Program-made: the position numbers and the translations under genes | Assembly: GCF_015461845.1 (NCBI RefSeq) | Contig: NZ_JACOPW010000005.1 | Coordinates: forward strand, 372,001-436,000 | Source: Pseudomonas mucoides | GTDB lineage: Bacteria > Pseudomonadota > Gammaproteobacteria > Pseudomonadales > Pseudomonadaceae | Direction: 5' to 3' | DNA: 64,000 bases | Shown here: positions 32,769 through 41,425 of the stretch, piece by piece | Numbering within the stretch: position 1 is the first letter of the stretch | Layout: each line of letters starts with the position of its first letter | Notes under the pieces: generated by a model | What the model saw: the letters and a program-made list of their open reading frames with translations, nothing else | Told to the model about the DNA's origin: nothing | The model's database searches: none

Positions 32769-34481
32769 TCAATTTTCCGCATCTTCAGCTCCGGGATAAA
32801 AATCGTGGAGCATCCGATAGCGATCATGCCGGATCTGATCGGCCCGCTCCTGTACCTGATGGGCGGGCAGTCCCAGCATGATCAGTGCATGGGAGGCGAG
32901 CATCAGGCTGGACTCCAGCAACTCGGGTACGACTTCGTTGGCGCCGGCTTCTTTCAGCTCGGCCAGTTGGCTGTCATCGCGGGTACGAACCAGAATCGGC
33001 ACTCTTGAATTGATCCGGCGAGCCTCCTTGAGGATCGCCAGCGCGATGTCAGGTTGGTCCACCGCAATTACCAGCAACCTGGCACGCGCCAGTCCGACGG
33101 CAAGCAGTAATTCACCTCGACGCGAGTCTCCATAGTGCACGCTGCTTTCGCTGACAGCCGCTTCCTCAACCCTGACCGGATCGTGGTCCAGTGCAATGTA
33201 AGGTTGTTGCTGATGACTCAGGCAGCGACCGATGGACTGGCCGACGCGCCCGTAACCACAGATGACCACATGCTTGTCCAGATCCGCGTTCAGCGCGCTG
33301 ATCTCTTCAAGTTGGGCCTCCTTGTTGGATTTTCGATGCAGATGTTTTGCGATGGATGGGGCCGCGCGCAGCATCAGTGGCGTGACCAACATCGAACAGA
33401 ACGTCGCAGCCAGCAGCAAGCCGCCGAGTTGCGCGGGCATCAGATCGCTTTGCTGCATCTGCGCCATCAGCGCAAAGCAGAACTCACCTCCCTGGGCCAG
33501 TGCCAGACCGCTGCGCCAGGCGGTTTCGCCATCGCTGCCACGCCATTTGACCAGCAGCGCCACCACGGTGCCCTTGATCAGCAGCAATCCCAGGGTCAGG
33601 CCAAGGATCAGCAGCGTGTGGCTGGCGAACAGATTCAAGTCGATCAGCATGCCGATGGTGACGAAAAACAACCCGAGCAGAATGTCCCGAAACGGTCGGA
33701 TATCGGCCTCGACCTGATGCCGGTAATGACTTTCGCCCAGCAGCATGCCGGCGAGAAACGCGCCCAGGGCAGGGGAAAGCCCCAGCAAGTGAGTCAGCCA
33801 GGCGGTCAGCAGGACAATCACCAGAGCCAGCAGTACAAACAGTTCGGCGGAGCGGGCGGCGGCGACTTCATGGAACAGTCTTGGCAACAACCAGCGGCTG
33901 GCCAATAGCAACCCGCCGAACAACACCACGGTTTTTATCAGGGTCAGGGGCAGCGCCCAATACCAGGCCTGATCACTGTTTCCGGCGAACACGGGCACCA
34001 GTGTCAGCAGCAAGACGGCCACCACGTCCTGGAACAGCAATACGGCGATGGCATTCTGGCCATGACTGCTGAAAATTTCGCCAAGGCTGGTCAACTCCTT
34101 GCTGACGATGGCCGTGGACGACAGCGCCAGCCCCGCGCCCAGCAACAGCGCGGGAGTGACCGGCATCCCGAACATCATCAGTAAAACACCCAGCAACAGT
34201 CCGCAGGCCAACACTTGCAAACTGCCAAGGCCGAACACCACATGTCGCAGTGCGATCATTTTCGTCAGGGAAAACTCAAGACCGAGGGAGAACAGCAAGA
34301 ACACCACACCTAATTCGGCAAGGTGTGGCAACCCTTCGCTCTCATCTACCCAATTGAACGCGGTCGGGCCAATCATCAACCCCACGCACAGGTAGCCGAG
34401 GACCGGGGGCAATCGCAGGCGCTGGAACAACGCGATGACCACTAGAGAGGAAACGAGAATAATCAAGAGATTGGCAAACAC
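32769..34481 (-). CDS. Kef-type monovalent cation:proton antiporter with RCK domain
   Basis: A 570-residue CPA2-family antiporter. About a dozen transmembrane helices (about 1-380) include GVVFLLFSLGLEFSL and FLAGMLLGES; the C-terminal TrkA-N (RCK) domain has the NAD-binding fold HVVICGYGRVGQSIGRCL (about 410-427). This matches KefB/KefC/YbaL-like proteins that exchange K+ for H+. A glutathione-gated KefB/C assignment is not supported beyond the family, and no kefF/G gene is nearby. The GTG at 34481 has GGAG upstream; an upstream in-frame start would add 20 residues. Confidence 0.87.
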   Translation of the reverse strand: MFANLLIILVSSLVVIALFQRLRLPPVLGYLCVGLMIGPTAFNWVDESEGLPHLAELGVVFLLFSLGLEFSLTKMIALRHVVFGLGSLQVLACGLLLGVLLMMFGMPVTPALLLGAGLALSSTAIVSKELTSLGEIFSSHGQNAIAVLLFQDVVAVLLLTLVPVFAGNSDQAWYWALPLTLIKTVVLFGGLLLASRWLLPRLFHEVAAARSAELFVLLALVIVLLTAWLTHLLGLSPALGAFLAGMLLGESHYRHQVEADIRPFRDILLGLFFVTIGMLIDLNLFASHTLLILGLTLGLLLIKGTVVALLVKWRGSDGETAWRSGLALAQGGEFCFALMAQMQQSDLMPAQLGGLLLAATFCSMLVTPLMLRAAPSIAKHLHRKSNKEAQLEEISALNADLDKHVVICGYGRVGQSIGRCLSHQQQPYIALDHDPVRVEEAAVSESSVHYGDSRRGELLLAVGLARARLLVIAVDQPDIALAILKEARRINSRVPILVRTRDDSQLAELKEAGANEVVPELLESSLMLASHALIMLGLPAHQVQERADQIRHDRYRMLHDFYPGAEDAEN

Positions 34482-34688
34482 TAAAAGCTCCGCTGACAGA
34501 CGCTGGCTACTCAAGCGTAGAAGCAAAAAAAACGTGAGCATTGCTTAAATGGCACAAACGACGCCTGATGTGCGTCAGGGTTATTCCGCCATCATGGCGA
34601 TTCATGTTGTCGGGCAGAAAATTCGACGGCTCGACGGCTTTTCGGGGCAGGCCTAGAATAGTTACTTAATTTTTTCGGTTGAGCGCTC

Positions 34689-34925
34689 ATGCCTCCTGAA
34701 TGTCAGCTGTTCGGCACCCTGGGGTGCCATCTCTGTGAAGTGGCCGAAGCCGAGCTGATGCCGTTGGTTGAACACGGTCTGCTGGTCGAGCTGGTAGATA
34801 TTGCTGACGATGAAACCTGGTTCGCCGCCTACAGTCTGCGCATTCCGGTCCTGCGACGAGTCGATACCGGCGCGGAACTCGGTTGGCCATTCAGTGCCGA
34901 CGAGGTGGTGGCGTTCTTGCGTTAA
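34689..34925 (+). CDS. Glutaredoxin-like protein (DUF836)
   Basis: A 78-residue thioredoxin-fold protein with the redox motif CHLC (about 13-16) in LFGTLGCHLCEVAEAEL, and the cis-Pro block RIPVLRRVD (about 53). DUF836 proteins are short glutaredoxin-like oxidoreductases of undefined partner. It stands alone, about 75 bp upstream of a LexA-box-controlled gene; whether it belongs to the same unit is unclear because the box lies downstream of it. Confidence 0.85.
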   Translation: MPPECQLFGTLGCHLCEVAEAELMPLVEHGLLVELVDIADDETWFAAYSLRIPVLRRVDTGAELGWPFSADEVVAFLR

Positions 34926-35002
34926 GCGGTTTTTGTGCTGGCGATGGTCCCGTCTGTCGAACTTTGCGACTGATCCCCTTGGCTTAACCGATGCTCTTCG
35001 GA

Positions 35003-35022
35003 TACTGTATGCGTATACAGTT
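35003..35022 (+). promoter_or_regulatory. LexA (SOS) box
   Basis: TACTGTATGCGTATACAGTT matches the gammaproteobacterial LexA operator CTGT-N8-ACAG with the flanking TA on both sides; only the central bases differ from the textbook TATATATA. It lies 73 bp upstream of the GTG of the gene at 35096 and downstream of the glutaredoxin-like gene, so the 35096 gene is the target. Confidence 0.85.
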
Positions 35023-35095
35023 ATTCGGAGTGCTGCCTTGACGTCCCGGGTTTCCGGGTTTGAGCAGGCAGTTCCAGGCGTGAGAGGGATGAATC

Positions 35096-35413
35096 GTGGT
35101 CAATGTCGAACAATTGAAAAACAGCGTGAACCGGATGTCGGTCGATGTTGTGCGCGAGGCTGTCCTCGAATTGCGTCTGGACGGTTTGGTGACGGAAGGA
35201 AAAACGCCTTTTAACAAATTGCACTTCAACACCTGTTTTGCCGAGATCGAGGCGCTGTTCCAGCGTGCGGGTTACCACCGGCAGCTGGATGTCGTGGGCT
35301 ATCAGGGGTTGTTGTACGCACTTTACGACCCGGCTCGCTGGGAAGCCGTCGATGTGTTGCGCTGGCTCAAGGAATTCACCGAAGCGGCGGCGCGTACACA
35401 GATTCCGGCATGA
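35096..35413 (+). CDS. Uncharacterised small protein under a LexA box
   Basis: A 105-residue soluble protein of no family I recognise. The GTG start is supported by GAGAGGGA seven bases upstream. The N-terminal third is helical and acidic/basic mixed (VNRMSVDVVREAVLELRLDGL); GKTPFNKLHFNTCFAEIEALF and the C-terminal YALYDPARWEAVDVLRWLKEF complete it. There is one Cys, and no signal peptide or TM. A near-perfect LexA box lies upstream, so expression is expected to be DNA-damage induced. The role is unknown; candidates are an SOS accessory factor or a small nucleic-acid-associated protein. The next gene (35485) starts 71 bp later. Confidence 0.8.
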   Translation: MVNVEQLKNSVNRMSVDVVREAVLELRLDGLVTEGKTPFNKLHFNTCFAEIEALFQRAGYHRQLDVVGYQGLLYALYDPARWEAVDVLRWLKEFTEAAARTQIPA

Positions 35414-35484
35414 GGATTCTCCGCTAGGTTCGATTCGGCCACTGTTGGATAATGCTGCCCTGTATTGAGGGTTAGAGCTTTCGT

Positions 35485-36375
35485 ATGTCCACTTCATCTT
35501 TTTCTGCCGCACACAGCCAGGCCAGCACACTCTACTTGCCGCCGGGTTCGTGGCTGACCGTTATCGATTGCCTGTGCGAGCATTTCAGCGCTATCGGTCG
35601 CGAACAATGGCTGGACAGGGTGGCCCGCGGTCGCGTGCTCGACGGGCACGGAATGCCGATTGCATTCGATCTGCCGTACAAGGAAGGGCTGCGGATTCAT
35701 TATTTTCGTGAGGTTGCGGACGAAAAGCCGATCCCGGTGGTCGAGTCGATCCTCTATGCCGATGAGCATTTGGTGGTCGCTGACAAACCGCATTTTTTGC
35801 CGGTGACTCCGGCAGGCGAGTACGTTGAACAAACGTTGCTGAGGAGATTGATCCGTCGTCTGGACAACCCACACCTGGTGCCGTTGCATCGTATTGACCG
35901 GCACACCGCGGGGCTTGTGCTGTTTTCCGCCAACCCGAAGAGCCGCTCTGCGTATCAATCGTTGTTTCCGACACGGCAGATTGAAAAGTACTACGAGGCA
36001 ATCGCCCCTGCATTGCCTGATCTGACCTTTCCATTGGTGCATAAAAGCCGGCTCATCGATGGCGAGCCGTTTTTCCGCATGCAGGAAGGTCCGGGTATCA
36101 GCAATACCGAGACAGCGGTCGAGGTTCGGGAAAAGAACGGAGATCTCTGGCGGTATGCGCTTTACCCGGTGACGGGCAAGAAACATCAATTACGGGTGCA
36201 CATGACTGCGCTGGGCGCCAGTATCTGTAACGACCCGTTTTACCCGCAGGTGCTCAAGGACGTTGAAGATGATTATGCCAATCCGCTGAAACTGCTCGCG
36301 CAGGGATTGCGGTTTATGGATCCGGTCACCGGCCAGGAAAGAGCGTTTGAAAGCACCCTCATCTTGCAGTGGTGA
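35485..36375 (+). CDS. RluA-family pseudouridine synthase
   Basis: A 296-residue pseudouridine synthase. The catalytic Asp lies in LHRIDRHTAGLVLFS (about 135-148), and the family block LYPVTGKKHQLRVHM (about 228-242) is near the C-terminus. An N-terminal non-S4 extension resembles the RluA-type proteins annotated as rRNA or tRNA synthases. The target uridine cannot be told from sequence. It follows the LexA-controlled gene; read-through is possible. It is followed by a terminator at 36392. Confidence 0.88.
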   Translation: MSTSSFSAAHSQASTLYLPPGSWLTVIDCLCEHFSAIGREQWLDRVARGRVLDGHGMPIAFDLPYKEGLRIHYFREVADEKPIPVVESILYADEHLVVADKPHFLPVTPAGEYVEQTLLRRLIRRLDNPHLVPLHRIDRHTAGLVLFSANPKSRSAYQSLFPTRQIEKYYEAIAPALPDLTFPLVHKSRLIDGEPFFRMQEGPGISNTETAVEVREKNGDLWRYALYPVTGKKHQLRVHMTALGASICNDPFYPQVLKDVEDDYANPLKLLAQGLRFMDPVTGQERAFESTLILQW

Positions 36376-36391
36376 AAAAATCCCGGCCACG

Positions 36392-36416
36392 AAAAAGCCC
36401 GCGTCAAGCGGGCTTT
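36392..36416. terminator. Bidirectional terminator
   Basis: AAAAAGCCCGC-GTCAA-GCGGGCTTT between the convergent pseudouridine synthase gene and lipoprotein gene; A/T tracts on both sides. Confidence 0.85.
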
Positions 36417-36442
36417 GTCTTATCTGGCCGGTGCAGTAAAGA

Positions 36443-36664
36443 TTACAACTCTTTAACGGTACGAACCTGATCCTTGTTGATGCGGGTTTCCTTGCCATCC
36501 AGCTGTTCGAATTCGTAGAAGCCCGATTTTTCATCGTACTTTGGCGAGTCGACTGCCTGGATTTCGCGGCCATCATTCAAGGTGATCACTGTCGGCGATG
36601 CGCAGCCCGCCAAGGTCGCGAGGCCTGCTGCGAGCATGAGAGTGGCGAGGGTCCGATGGGTCAT
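36443..36664 (-). CDS. YgdI/YgdR-type small lipoprotein (DUF903)
   Basis: A 73-residue lipoprotein precursor. The lipobox LAGC gives a Cys at residue 21 after a short signal (MTHRTLATLMLAAGLATLAGC). The mature part, ITLNDGREIQAVDSPKYDEKSGFYEFEQLDGKETRINKDQVRTV, is the DUF903 SH3-like domain. Abundant periplasmic or outer-membrane lipoproteins of unknown task belong here. It is expected to be an outer-membrane lipoprotein (Ser-type residue after Cys is Ala). Confidence 0.92.
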   Translation of the reverse strand: MTHRTLATLMLAAGLATLAGCASPTVITLNDGREIQAVDSPKYDEKSGFYEFEQLDGKETRINKDQVRTVKEL

Positions 36665-36743
36665 GAGTGTATCTCCGAATAAGAATTCTTTTGGTTACTG
36701 AGCTTGTAGACGTACACAACGCACGCAAGTTCCTTGGCTAGTG

Positions 36744-37343
36744 TCATTCTGACACGGTATGCGCGCTTAGCAATTCCGGGGTGTTCAGGTTGGCCAGTCG
36801 AGGGTCGTTGTCTGCGCATTGCAGGGCGGTTGCCTCCAGTTTACGCATGATGCGTCCAGGGCTGCGTTCACCTTCATTCCATGCCGTGTCGAACGCGGCG
36901 CAGAGAGCGACAGGGATAACGCACAGCAACGGTTCCCAATGTGCACCCTGGCGCAGCATCAGCGGTTTGTCCGGATGCTGGCTGGCCATTTCGCGCATGC
37001 TGAGGAGCAGGGCATCGTCGATGCGGGGCACGTCGCACGGTAAGACCAACAAATAAGGATGACGGGCAGCCTTGAGGCCGGCGCGAATCCCGGCGAGGGG
37101 GCCGGGAAAATCGCCTTCGTCGTCATGGACCAACTGATCAGCGTAGGGCGCGTATTTATCCAGGTTCCTGTTGCACGAGATGATCAGGTCATTGCTCAGG
37201 TCGCGGGTCTTGCGATGCAGGTGCGCGATCAGCGGCGCGCCGTGCCATTCCAGCAAACCCTTGTCCTGACCGCCCATGCGTTGGCCGCGGCCACCTGCCA
37301 GGAGCAGAATGGAGCAGGGTGGCAATGCCGGGTTCGAGGTCAT
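36744..37343 (-). CDS. mobA: Molybdenum cofactor guanylyltransferase MobA
   Basis: A 199-residue MobA converting molybdopterin and GTP to the bis-MGD cofactor. The nucleotide motif LLLAGGRGQRMGGQDKGLLEW (split: LLLAGGRGQRMGG, then QDKGLLEW) starts the protein; the Asp block is LVLPCDVPRID (about 97). It is divergent from moaB with an 81-bp gap and belongs to the moaB-moeA-mobA group that I recall as mobA-moaB2-moeA2 in P. aeruginosa. Confidence 0.93.
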   Translation of the reverse strand: MTSNPALPPCSILLLAGGRGQRMGGQDKGLLEWHGAPLIAHLHRKTRDLSNDLIISCNRNLDKYAPYADQLVHDDEGDFPGPLAGIRAGLKAARHPYLLVLPCDVPRIDDALLLSMREMASQHPDKPLMLRQGAHWEPLLCVIPVALCAAFDTAWNEGERSPGRIMRKLEATALQCADNDPRLANLNTPELLSAHTVSE

Positions 37344-37424
37344 GGCGGGTCTCCATGGGGGCGCTGAAAAAGTGAAGCGCTGTGATATAACACCGAGCTG
37401 TTTTTCCTACAACTGGACGAGCCT

Positions 37425-37964
37425 ATGAAAGCCAAGGCTGATGTACCTTTCGCGCCGCTTAACATTGCGGTGCTGACTGTCAGTGATACCCGAACCCTGG
37501 AAACCGATACGTCAGGTCAGGTTTTTGTCGACCGCTTGAGCGCCGCCGGCCACAACCTGGCCGCTCGGGTTCTGCTTAAAGATGATCTCTACAAAATCCG
37601 CGCGCAAGTCGCCAACTGGATTGCCGATGAGGTGGTGCAGGTGGTTCTGATCACTGGCGGTACCGGGTTCACGGGGCGCGACAGCACGCCAGAAGCGGTG
37701 AGTTGCCTGTTGGACAAGCAGGTAGATGGGTTTGGTGAGCTGTTCCGGCAGATTTCCGTTGCGGACATTGGTACCTCGACCGTCCAGTCCCGGGCGCTGG
37801 CCGGTTTGGCCAACGGTACGCTGGTCTGCTGCTTGCCCGGTTCAACCAATGCCGTGCGCACTGGCTGGGATGGGATTCTCGCCGAACAGCTGGATTCCCG
37901 GCATCGTCCCTGCAATTTCGTCGCTCACTTGAAGCAGGCGCAACCCTGTGAATCCCGTGGGTAA
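37425..37964 (+). CDS. moaB: Molybdopterin adenylyltransferase-family MoaB
   Basis: A 179-residue MoaB/MogA-type protein. The signature VLITGGTGFTGRDSTPEAV (about 74-92), the upstream LTVSDTRTLETDTSG block, and CCLPGSTNAVRTGW are typical. It binds molybdopterin and, in organisms lacking MogA, can adenylylate it. Its stop overlaps the moeA GTG start by 17 bp, so the pair is co-translated. Downstream partner MoeA inserts molybdate. Confidence 0.93.
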   Translation: MKAKADVPFAPLNIAVLTVSDTRTLETDTSGQVFVDRLSAAGHNLAARVLLKDDLYKIRAQVANWIADEVVQVVLITGGTGFTGRDSTPEAVSCLLDKQVDGFGELFRQISVADIGTSTVQSRALAGLANGTLVCCLPGSTNAVRTGWDGILAEQLDSRHRPCNFVAHLKQAQPCESRG

Positions 37965-39174
37965 GCCAGGTAAAACCGGCAGCCTGATGCCGGTCGAGGT
38001 GGCGCTGGCGCGCTTGCTGGAAATGGCAGAGGCCTCGCCCATCCGCGAGCGTGAGCGTTTGCCTGTGGCGCTAGTTCAGGGGCGCGTGCTCGCCGATGAC
38101 CTGGTTTCAACCCTTGATCTGCCACCTTGGCCAAACAGCGCCATGGATGGCTACGCCCTGCGGGCCGCTGACTGGACGGGTGAACCGTTGGTGGTCAGTC
38201 AGAAGATCTTTGCAGGTCAGGCGCCCGAACCGCTACAACCCGGCACCTGTGCCCGCATCTTTACCGGTGCACCGGTGCCAGCAGGTGCCGACTGTGTCGA
38301 GATGCAGGAAAATGCCGAGGTTCAGGCGGATGATCGAGTCCGTTTCATCGAGCCCATGACCCCCGGTCAGAACATCCGGCCACAAGGTCAGGAGACAACG
38401 GTGGGCGAGCTTGTTTTACCGGCCGGTACGCGCCTTGGATCAATCGAACAGGGTTTGGCGGCATCGCTGGGCTGCGCTGAGCTCGATGTTGTTCGCAAGG
38501 TCCGTGTTGCGGTTCTCTCTACCGGAGATGAATTGGTTGAACCGGGCCAGGCCCTGGGCCCAGGACAAATCTACAACAGCAATCGCGTGTTGCTGTGCAG
38601 TTGGTTGCAACGCCTGGGTTGTGAAGTCATCGATGCCGGTATTCTTCCAGATGATCTGGAGACCACTCGTGTTCGCCTGGCTGAGTTGAACGAGGTTGAT
38701 CTGATCCTCTCAACTGGCGGAGTGTCGGTTGGCGAAGCCGATTTCCTCGGCATGGCCTTGCGCGAAGCGGGCGAGTTGACGCTATGGAAGCTCGCCATCA
38801 AACCGGGTAAGCCGCTGACTTTCGGGCATTATCGCGGTGTGCCCGTGATTGGTTTGCCCGGCAACCCGGCGTCGACATTGGTCACTTTTGCGTTATTGGC
38901 AAAGCCCTATCTTCTGCGCCGTCAGGGTGTAAAAGAGGTCGAGCCATTGAAGTTCCAGGTGCCGGCCGGGTTTGTCTGGCCAAAGGCGGGCAATCGACGG
39001 GAATACTTGCGTGGTCGCCTGGAGAATGGTCGGGCGATCATTTACAAGAATCAGAGCTCCGGCGTACTTCGCAGTGCCGCCTGGGCCGATGGCCTGGTTG
39101 AAGTGTTGGAAGATCGCACGTTGATCGAGGGTGAATATGTAGTGTTCATTCCTCTGAGCGAAGTTCTGAACTGA
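37948..39174 (+). CDS. moeA: Molybdopterin molybdenumtransferase MoeA
   Basis: A 408-residue MoeA with the multi-domain fold. Signatures are SAMDGYALRAAD (about 65-76), IFTGAPVPAGAD (about 108-119), the MPT-binding LSTGDELVEPG (about 190) and LSTGGVSVGEADF (about 252), and GLPGNPAST (about 305). It ligates molybdate to adenylylated molybdopterin. Translation begins at a GTG (37948) inside the moaB 3' end; ATG 37987 is a later alternative. A hairpin follows at 39193. Confidence 0.93.
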   Translation: MNPVGKPGKTGSLMPVEVALARLLEMAEASPIRERERLPVALVQGRVLADDLVSTLDLPPWPNSAMDGYALRAADWTGEPLVVSQKIFAGQAPEPLQPGTCARIFTGAPVPAGADCVEMQENAEVQADDRVRFIEPMTPGQNIRPQGQETTVGELVLPAGTRLGSIEQGLAASLGCAELDVVRKVRVAVLSTGDELVEPGQALGPGQIYNSNRVLLCSWLQRLGCEVIDAGILPDDLETTRVRLAELNEVDLILSTGGVSVGEADFLGMALREAGELTLWKLAIKPGKPLTFGHYRGVPVIGLPGNPASTLVTFALLAKPYLLRRQGVKEVEPLKFQVPAGFVWPKAGNRREYLRGRLENGRAIIYKNQSSGVLRSAAWADGLVEVLEDRTLIEGEYVVFIPLSEVLN

Positions 39175-39192
39175 CGCGTAGGGCTCAGTTGC

Positions 39193-39220
39193 CGCAAGCC
39201 CGGTAAAGCGCCGGGTCTTG
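39193..39220 (+). terminator. Hairpin after moeA
   Basis: Arms GCAAGCCCGG and CCGGGTCTTGC with a short AAAGCG loop, 18 bp after the moeA stop and just before the convergent small gene. There is no T-tract, so it is a weak intrinsic terminator at best. Confidence 0.4.
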
Positions 39221-39236
39221 CGTGCATGGCTGACGC

Positions 39237-39545
39237 TTAACGAACCAGAAGTGTCACGACCTGATCAAAGCGGCTGTTGGCAACCCAACCCAACAGGCCG
39301 AGGACGACCGCTGCCCCGCCTGCCGAATAGGCAAGTCTGTGTTTGATGGATTTGACGTCATTGCGCACTTCATCCATGTCTCTTCGGATGTATTTCAGAT
39401 GAGTTTCCAGTTCAATGACGCGAGGTTCCATGTCAACTCCTGCAGCGGGTTTTGCGTTGTTGTTGAATTCAGCCTGATGATTGGTGCGATTTTCCGAGAA
39501 CGGCTTTACCGGAGGGAGCGGCAACTTGATGTCATGGGTTTGCAT
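39237..39545 (-). CDS. Small coiled-coil/membrane protein of unknown function
   Basis: A 102-residue protein of no family I recognise with certainty. Proline-rich start (KLPLPPVKPF), a coiled-coil-like segment MEPRVIELETHLKYIRRDMDEVRNDVKSIKHR split around residues 45-75, and one C-terminal TM helix (AGGAAVVLGLLGWVANS, about 77-93). The layout recalls XhlA-type or phage-holin-accessory helices, but no phage genes are near. The start at 39545 versus 39566 (7 extra residues) is undecided. Confidence 0.65.
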   Translation of the reverse strand: MQTHDIKLPLPPVKPFSENRTNHQAEFNNNAKPAAGVDMEPRVIELETHLKYIRRDMDEVRNDVKSIKHRLAYSAGGAAVVLGLLGWVANSRFDQVVTLLVR

Positions 39546-39864
39546 GGAGAAAGACGCTCCTTGCATCTATGCCCTTTGAATAGCCGAAGCTCATATAATT
39601 TGCTTTTGTAACCTTTGGTGAGTGTCTACTCATTGCCTGCACATCCCTGTGTGGTTGCTTTTGATGACGTATAGCCGCCGAAACCAAGGTGAACCATTCG
39701 CCCTGGCGGGTCAATTAAGCCGATTCCTCATATATCGTAAGAAAATATCCCGACCTGTAGGACCGCAAACCAGCATGCCTCGAAAAATCTCAACGTCGTG
39801 CGACCTTTATAGGGGGCAGTGAGGTCAACATCTCCTGAATGAATTCCAATCAGGAGCTACGACA
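39546..39864. other. Intergenic region
   Basis: About 320 bp between divergent genes with lower GC around 39590-39780. The last 30 bp supply CAGGAGCTACGAC, the yegS ribosome site. I see no repeat, operator or convincing ORF in the rest. Confidence 0.5.
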
Positions 39865-40782
39865 ATGAGTGAGCGCAAGGCGCTGTTGATTCTGCATGGC
39901 AAGCAGGCACTCAACGAGGAGGTCCGCGCGGCTGTCGAAGGCAAGCGCAAGCAAGGGTGGACACTGGCCGTGCGGTTGACCTGGGAAGCGGGGGACGCGC
40001 AGCGCTGGGTGGAAGAAGCGTTGAGCGCAGGCTATACGCAACTGATTGCCGGCGGCGGCGACGGCACGTTACGCGATATTGCCGAGGCCCTGGCGGCGCA
40101 CCCGAATCAGGCCAGCCTGGTCTTGATGCCATTGGGTACGGCCAATGATTTTGCTCGCGCGGCTGGCGTGCCTTTAGCACCGGCGCTGGCACTGGATCTT
40201 CTGGAGGTTGCGCCACACGCTATCGATCTGGGGGAAGTAGGAGGCCAGGTCTTTCTGAACATGGCCACGGGCGGTTTCGGCAGTCAGGTCACGGCCAATA
40301 CGTCAGAAGACCTGAAAAAAGTCCTCGGCGGCGCAGCGTATCTGTTTACCGGCTTATCACGCTTCAGCGAGTTGCATGCGGCTTATGGCGAGTTGCAGGG
40401 GCCGGACTTTCATTGGAGCGGCGAGCTATTGGCGCTCGGTATCGGCAATGGTCGGCAGGCGGGAGGCGGGCATGTGCTATGTCCGGAGGCGCTGGCTGAC
40501 GATGGTCTGCTGGATATCAGTATTTTACCGGCACCGCAGGAAGTGGTCGGTACGTTGAAAAACCTGCTGGCCGATGGCTTTGGCATCGATAACATGTTCG
40601 TGCGCGCTCGTTTGCCCTGGGTCGAGATCAAGGTCTCGGAAGGTCTGCACATCAACCTTGATGGCGAACCTCTGGAGGGCGACAACCTGCGCTTTACGGC
40701 GCGTGCCGCAGCGTTGCGCGTGCATTTGCCGGAAAATTCACCCCTGTTGAGTACATTGCAGTCAGCTAATCGTCCAGGCTGA
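39865..40782 (+). CDS. yegS: YegS-like lipid kinase
   Basis: A 305-residue diacylglycerol-kinase-fold protein. The nucleotide loop is LIAGGGDGTLRDIAEAL (about 60-76), followed by MPLGTANDFARA (about 89-100) and NMATGGFGSQV (about 132). YegS phosphorylates phosphatidylglycerol in vitro. AGGAG upstream fixes the ATG. Its last 17 bp overlap the convergent response-regulator gene. It sits in the mobA-moeA neighbourhood as in P. aeruginosa. Confidence 0.9.
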   Translation: MSERKALLILHGKQALNEEVRAAVEGKRKQGWTLAVRLTWEAGDAQRWVEEALSAGYTQLIAGGGDGTLRDIAEALAAHPNQASLVLMPLGTANDFARAAGVPLAPALALDLLEVAPHAIDLGEVGGQVFLNMATGGFGSQVTANTSEDLKKVLGGAAYLFTGLSRFSELHAAYGELQGPDFHWSGELLALGIGNGRQAGGGHVLCPEALADDGLLDISILPAPQEVVGTLKNLLADGFGIDNMFVRARLPWVEIKVSEGLHINLDGEPLEGDNLRFTARAAALRVHLPENSPLLSTLQSANRPG

Positions 40783-41425
40783 TGATTTGCTCGCGTACGG
40801 CAAACAGGACAAGGCCGGCGACATCGTAGATCTGCAGGCGCTTCATGATCTGCGAGCGGTGGGTTTCAACCGTCTTGATACTGAGGCTCAGGCCATTGGC
40901 GATTTCCCGGGTGGATTTTCCGCGAACAATCAGTCGCAGGATTTCCAGTTGCCGGGCTGTCAGGTTATGTGATTCTTGCGTTTCCGGCTGCTGCTTCTGG
41001 TTCCGGATCAGCGCCTGATTGATGACCGTGTGGGCGATGGCAGGGCTGAGGTAGCGTTCGTTGTTGCGCAGGGCATCCAGCGCATGTTCCAGCTCGGTGG
41101 CCGTGGTGTCCTTGAGTAAATAGCCATGAGCACCGGACTCCAGCGCTTGCATGATGAGCGCGGGATCGGTGTGCATCGACAGAATCAGTACCTTGCTTTG
41201 CGGGCGTACCCGCTTGAGTCGCTGCAAGGCTTCAAGACCGCTGGTCTCCTTCATGGAGATATCCAGTAGGACGATGTCAGGGGACAGTTTCTCGACCATT
41301 TCGAGCAGCTGCGAGCCGTCATTGGCCTCGCCAACTACCGCATAGCCGGGAATGTCCAACACCAGGGCGCGTACGCCAGCCCTGATCAGCGAGTGGTCAT
41401 CCACCAGAAGTAAATTACAAGTCAA
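40766..41425 (-). CDS. NarL/FixJ-type response regulator
   Basis: A 219-residue regulator. The receiver has LLVDDHSLIRAGVRAL (acidic pair about 8-9) and phospho-acceptor Asp in IVLLDISMKETSG (about 55). The LuxR HTH is LTARQLEILRLIVRGKSTREIANGLSLSIKTVETHRSQIMKRL (two blocks, about 152-195). The start is a TTG at 41425, whose TTGA overlaps the stop of the sensor kinase, so translation is coupled. It pairs with the HisKA_3 kinase at 41422. The target genes are unknown. Confidence 0.9.
   Translation of the reverse strand: MTCNLLLVDDHSLIRAGVRALVLDIPGYAVVGEANDGSQLLEMVEKLSPDIVLLDISMKETSGLEALQRLKRVRPQSKVLILSMHTDPALIMQALESGAHGYLLKDTTATELEHALDALRNNERYLSPAIAHTVINQALIRNQKQQPETQESHNLTARQLEILRLIVRGKSTREIANGLSLSIKTVETHRSQIMKRLQIYDVAGLVLFAVREQIISLDD

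Noticed and set aside
39622..39822. A 66-codon frame in the gap before yegS
   Set aside because: No ribosome site, odd composition, and no resemblance to any protein.
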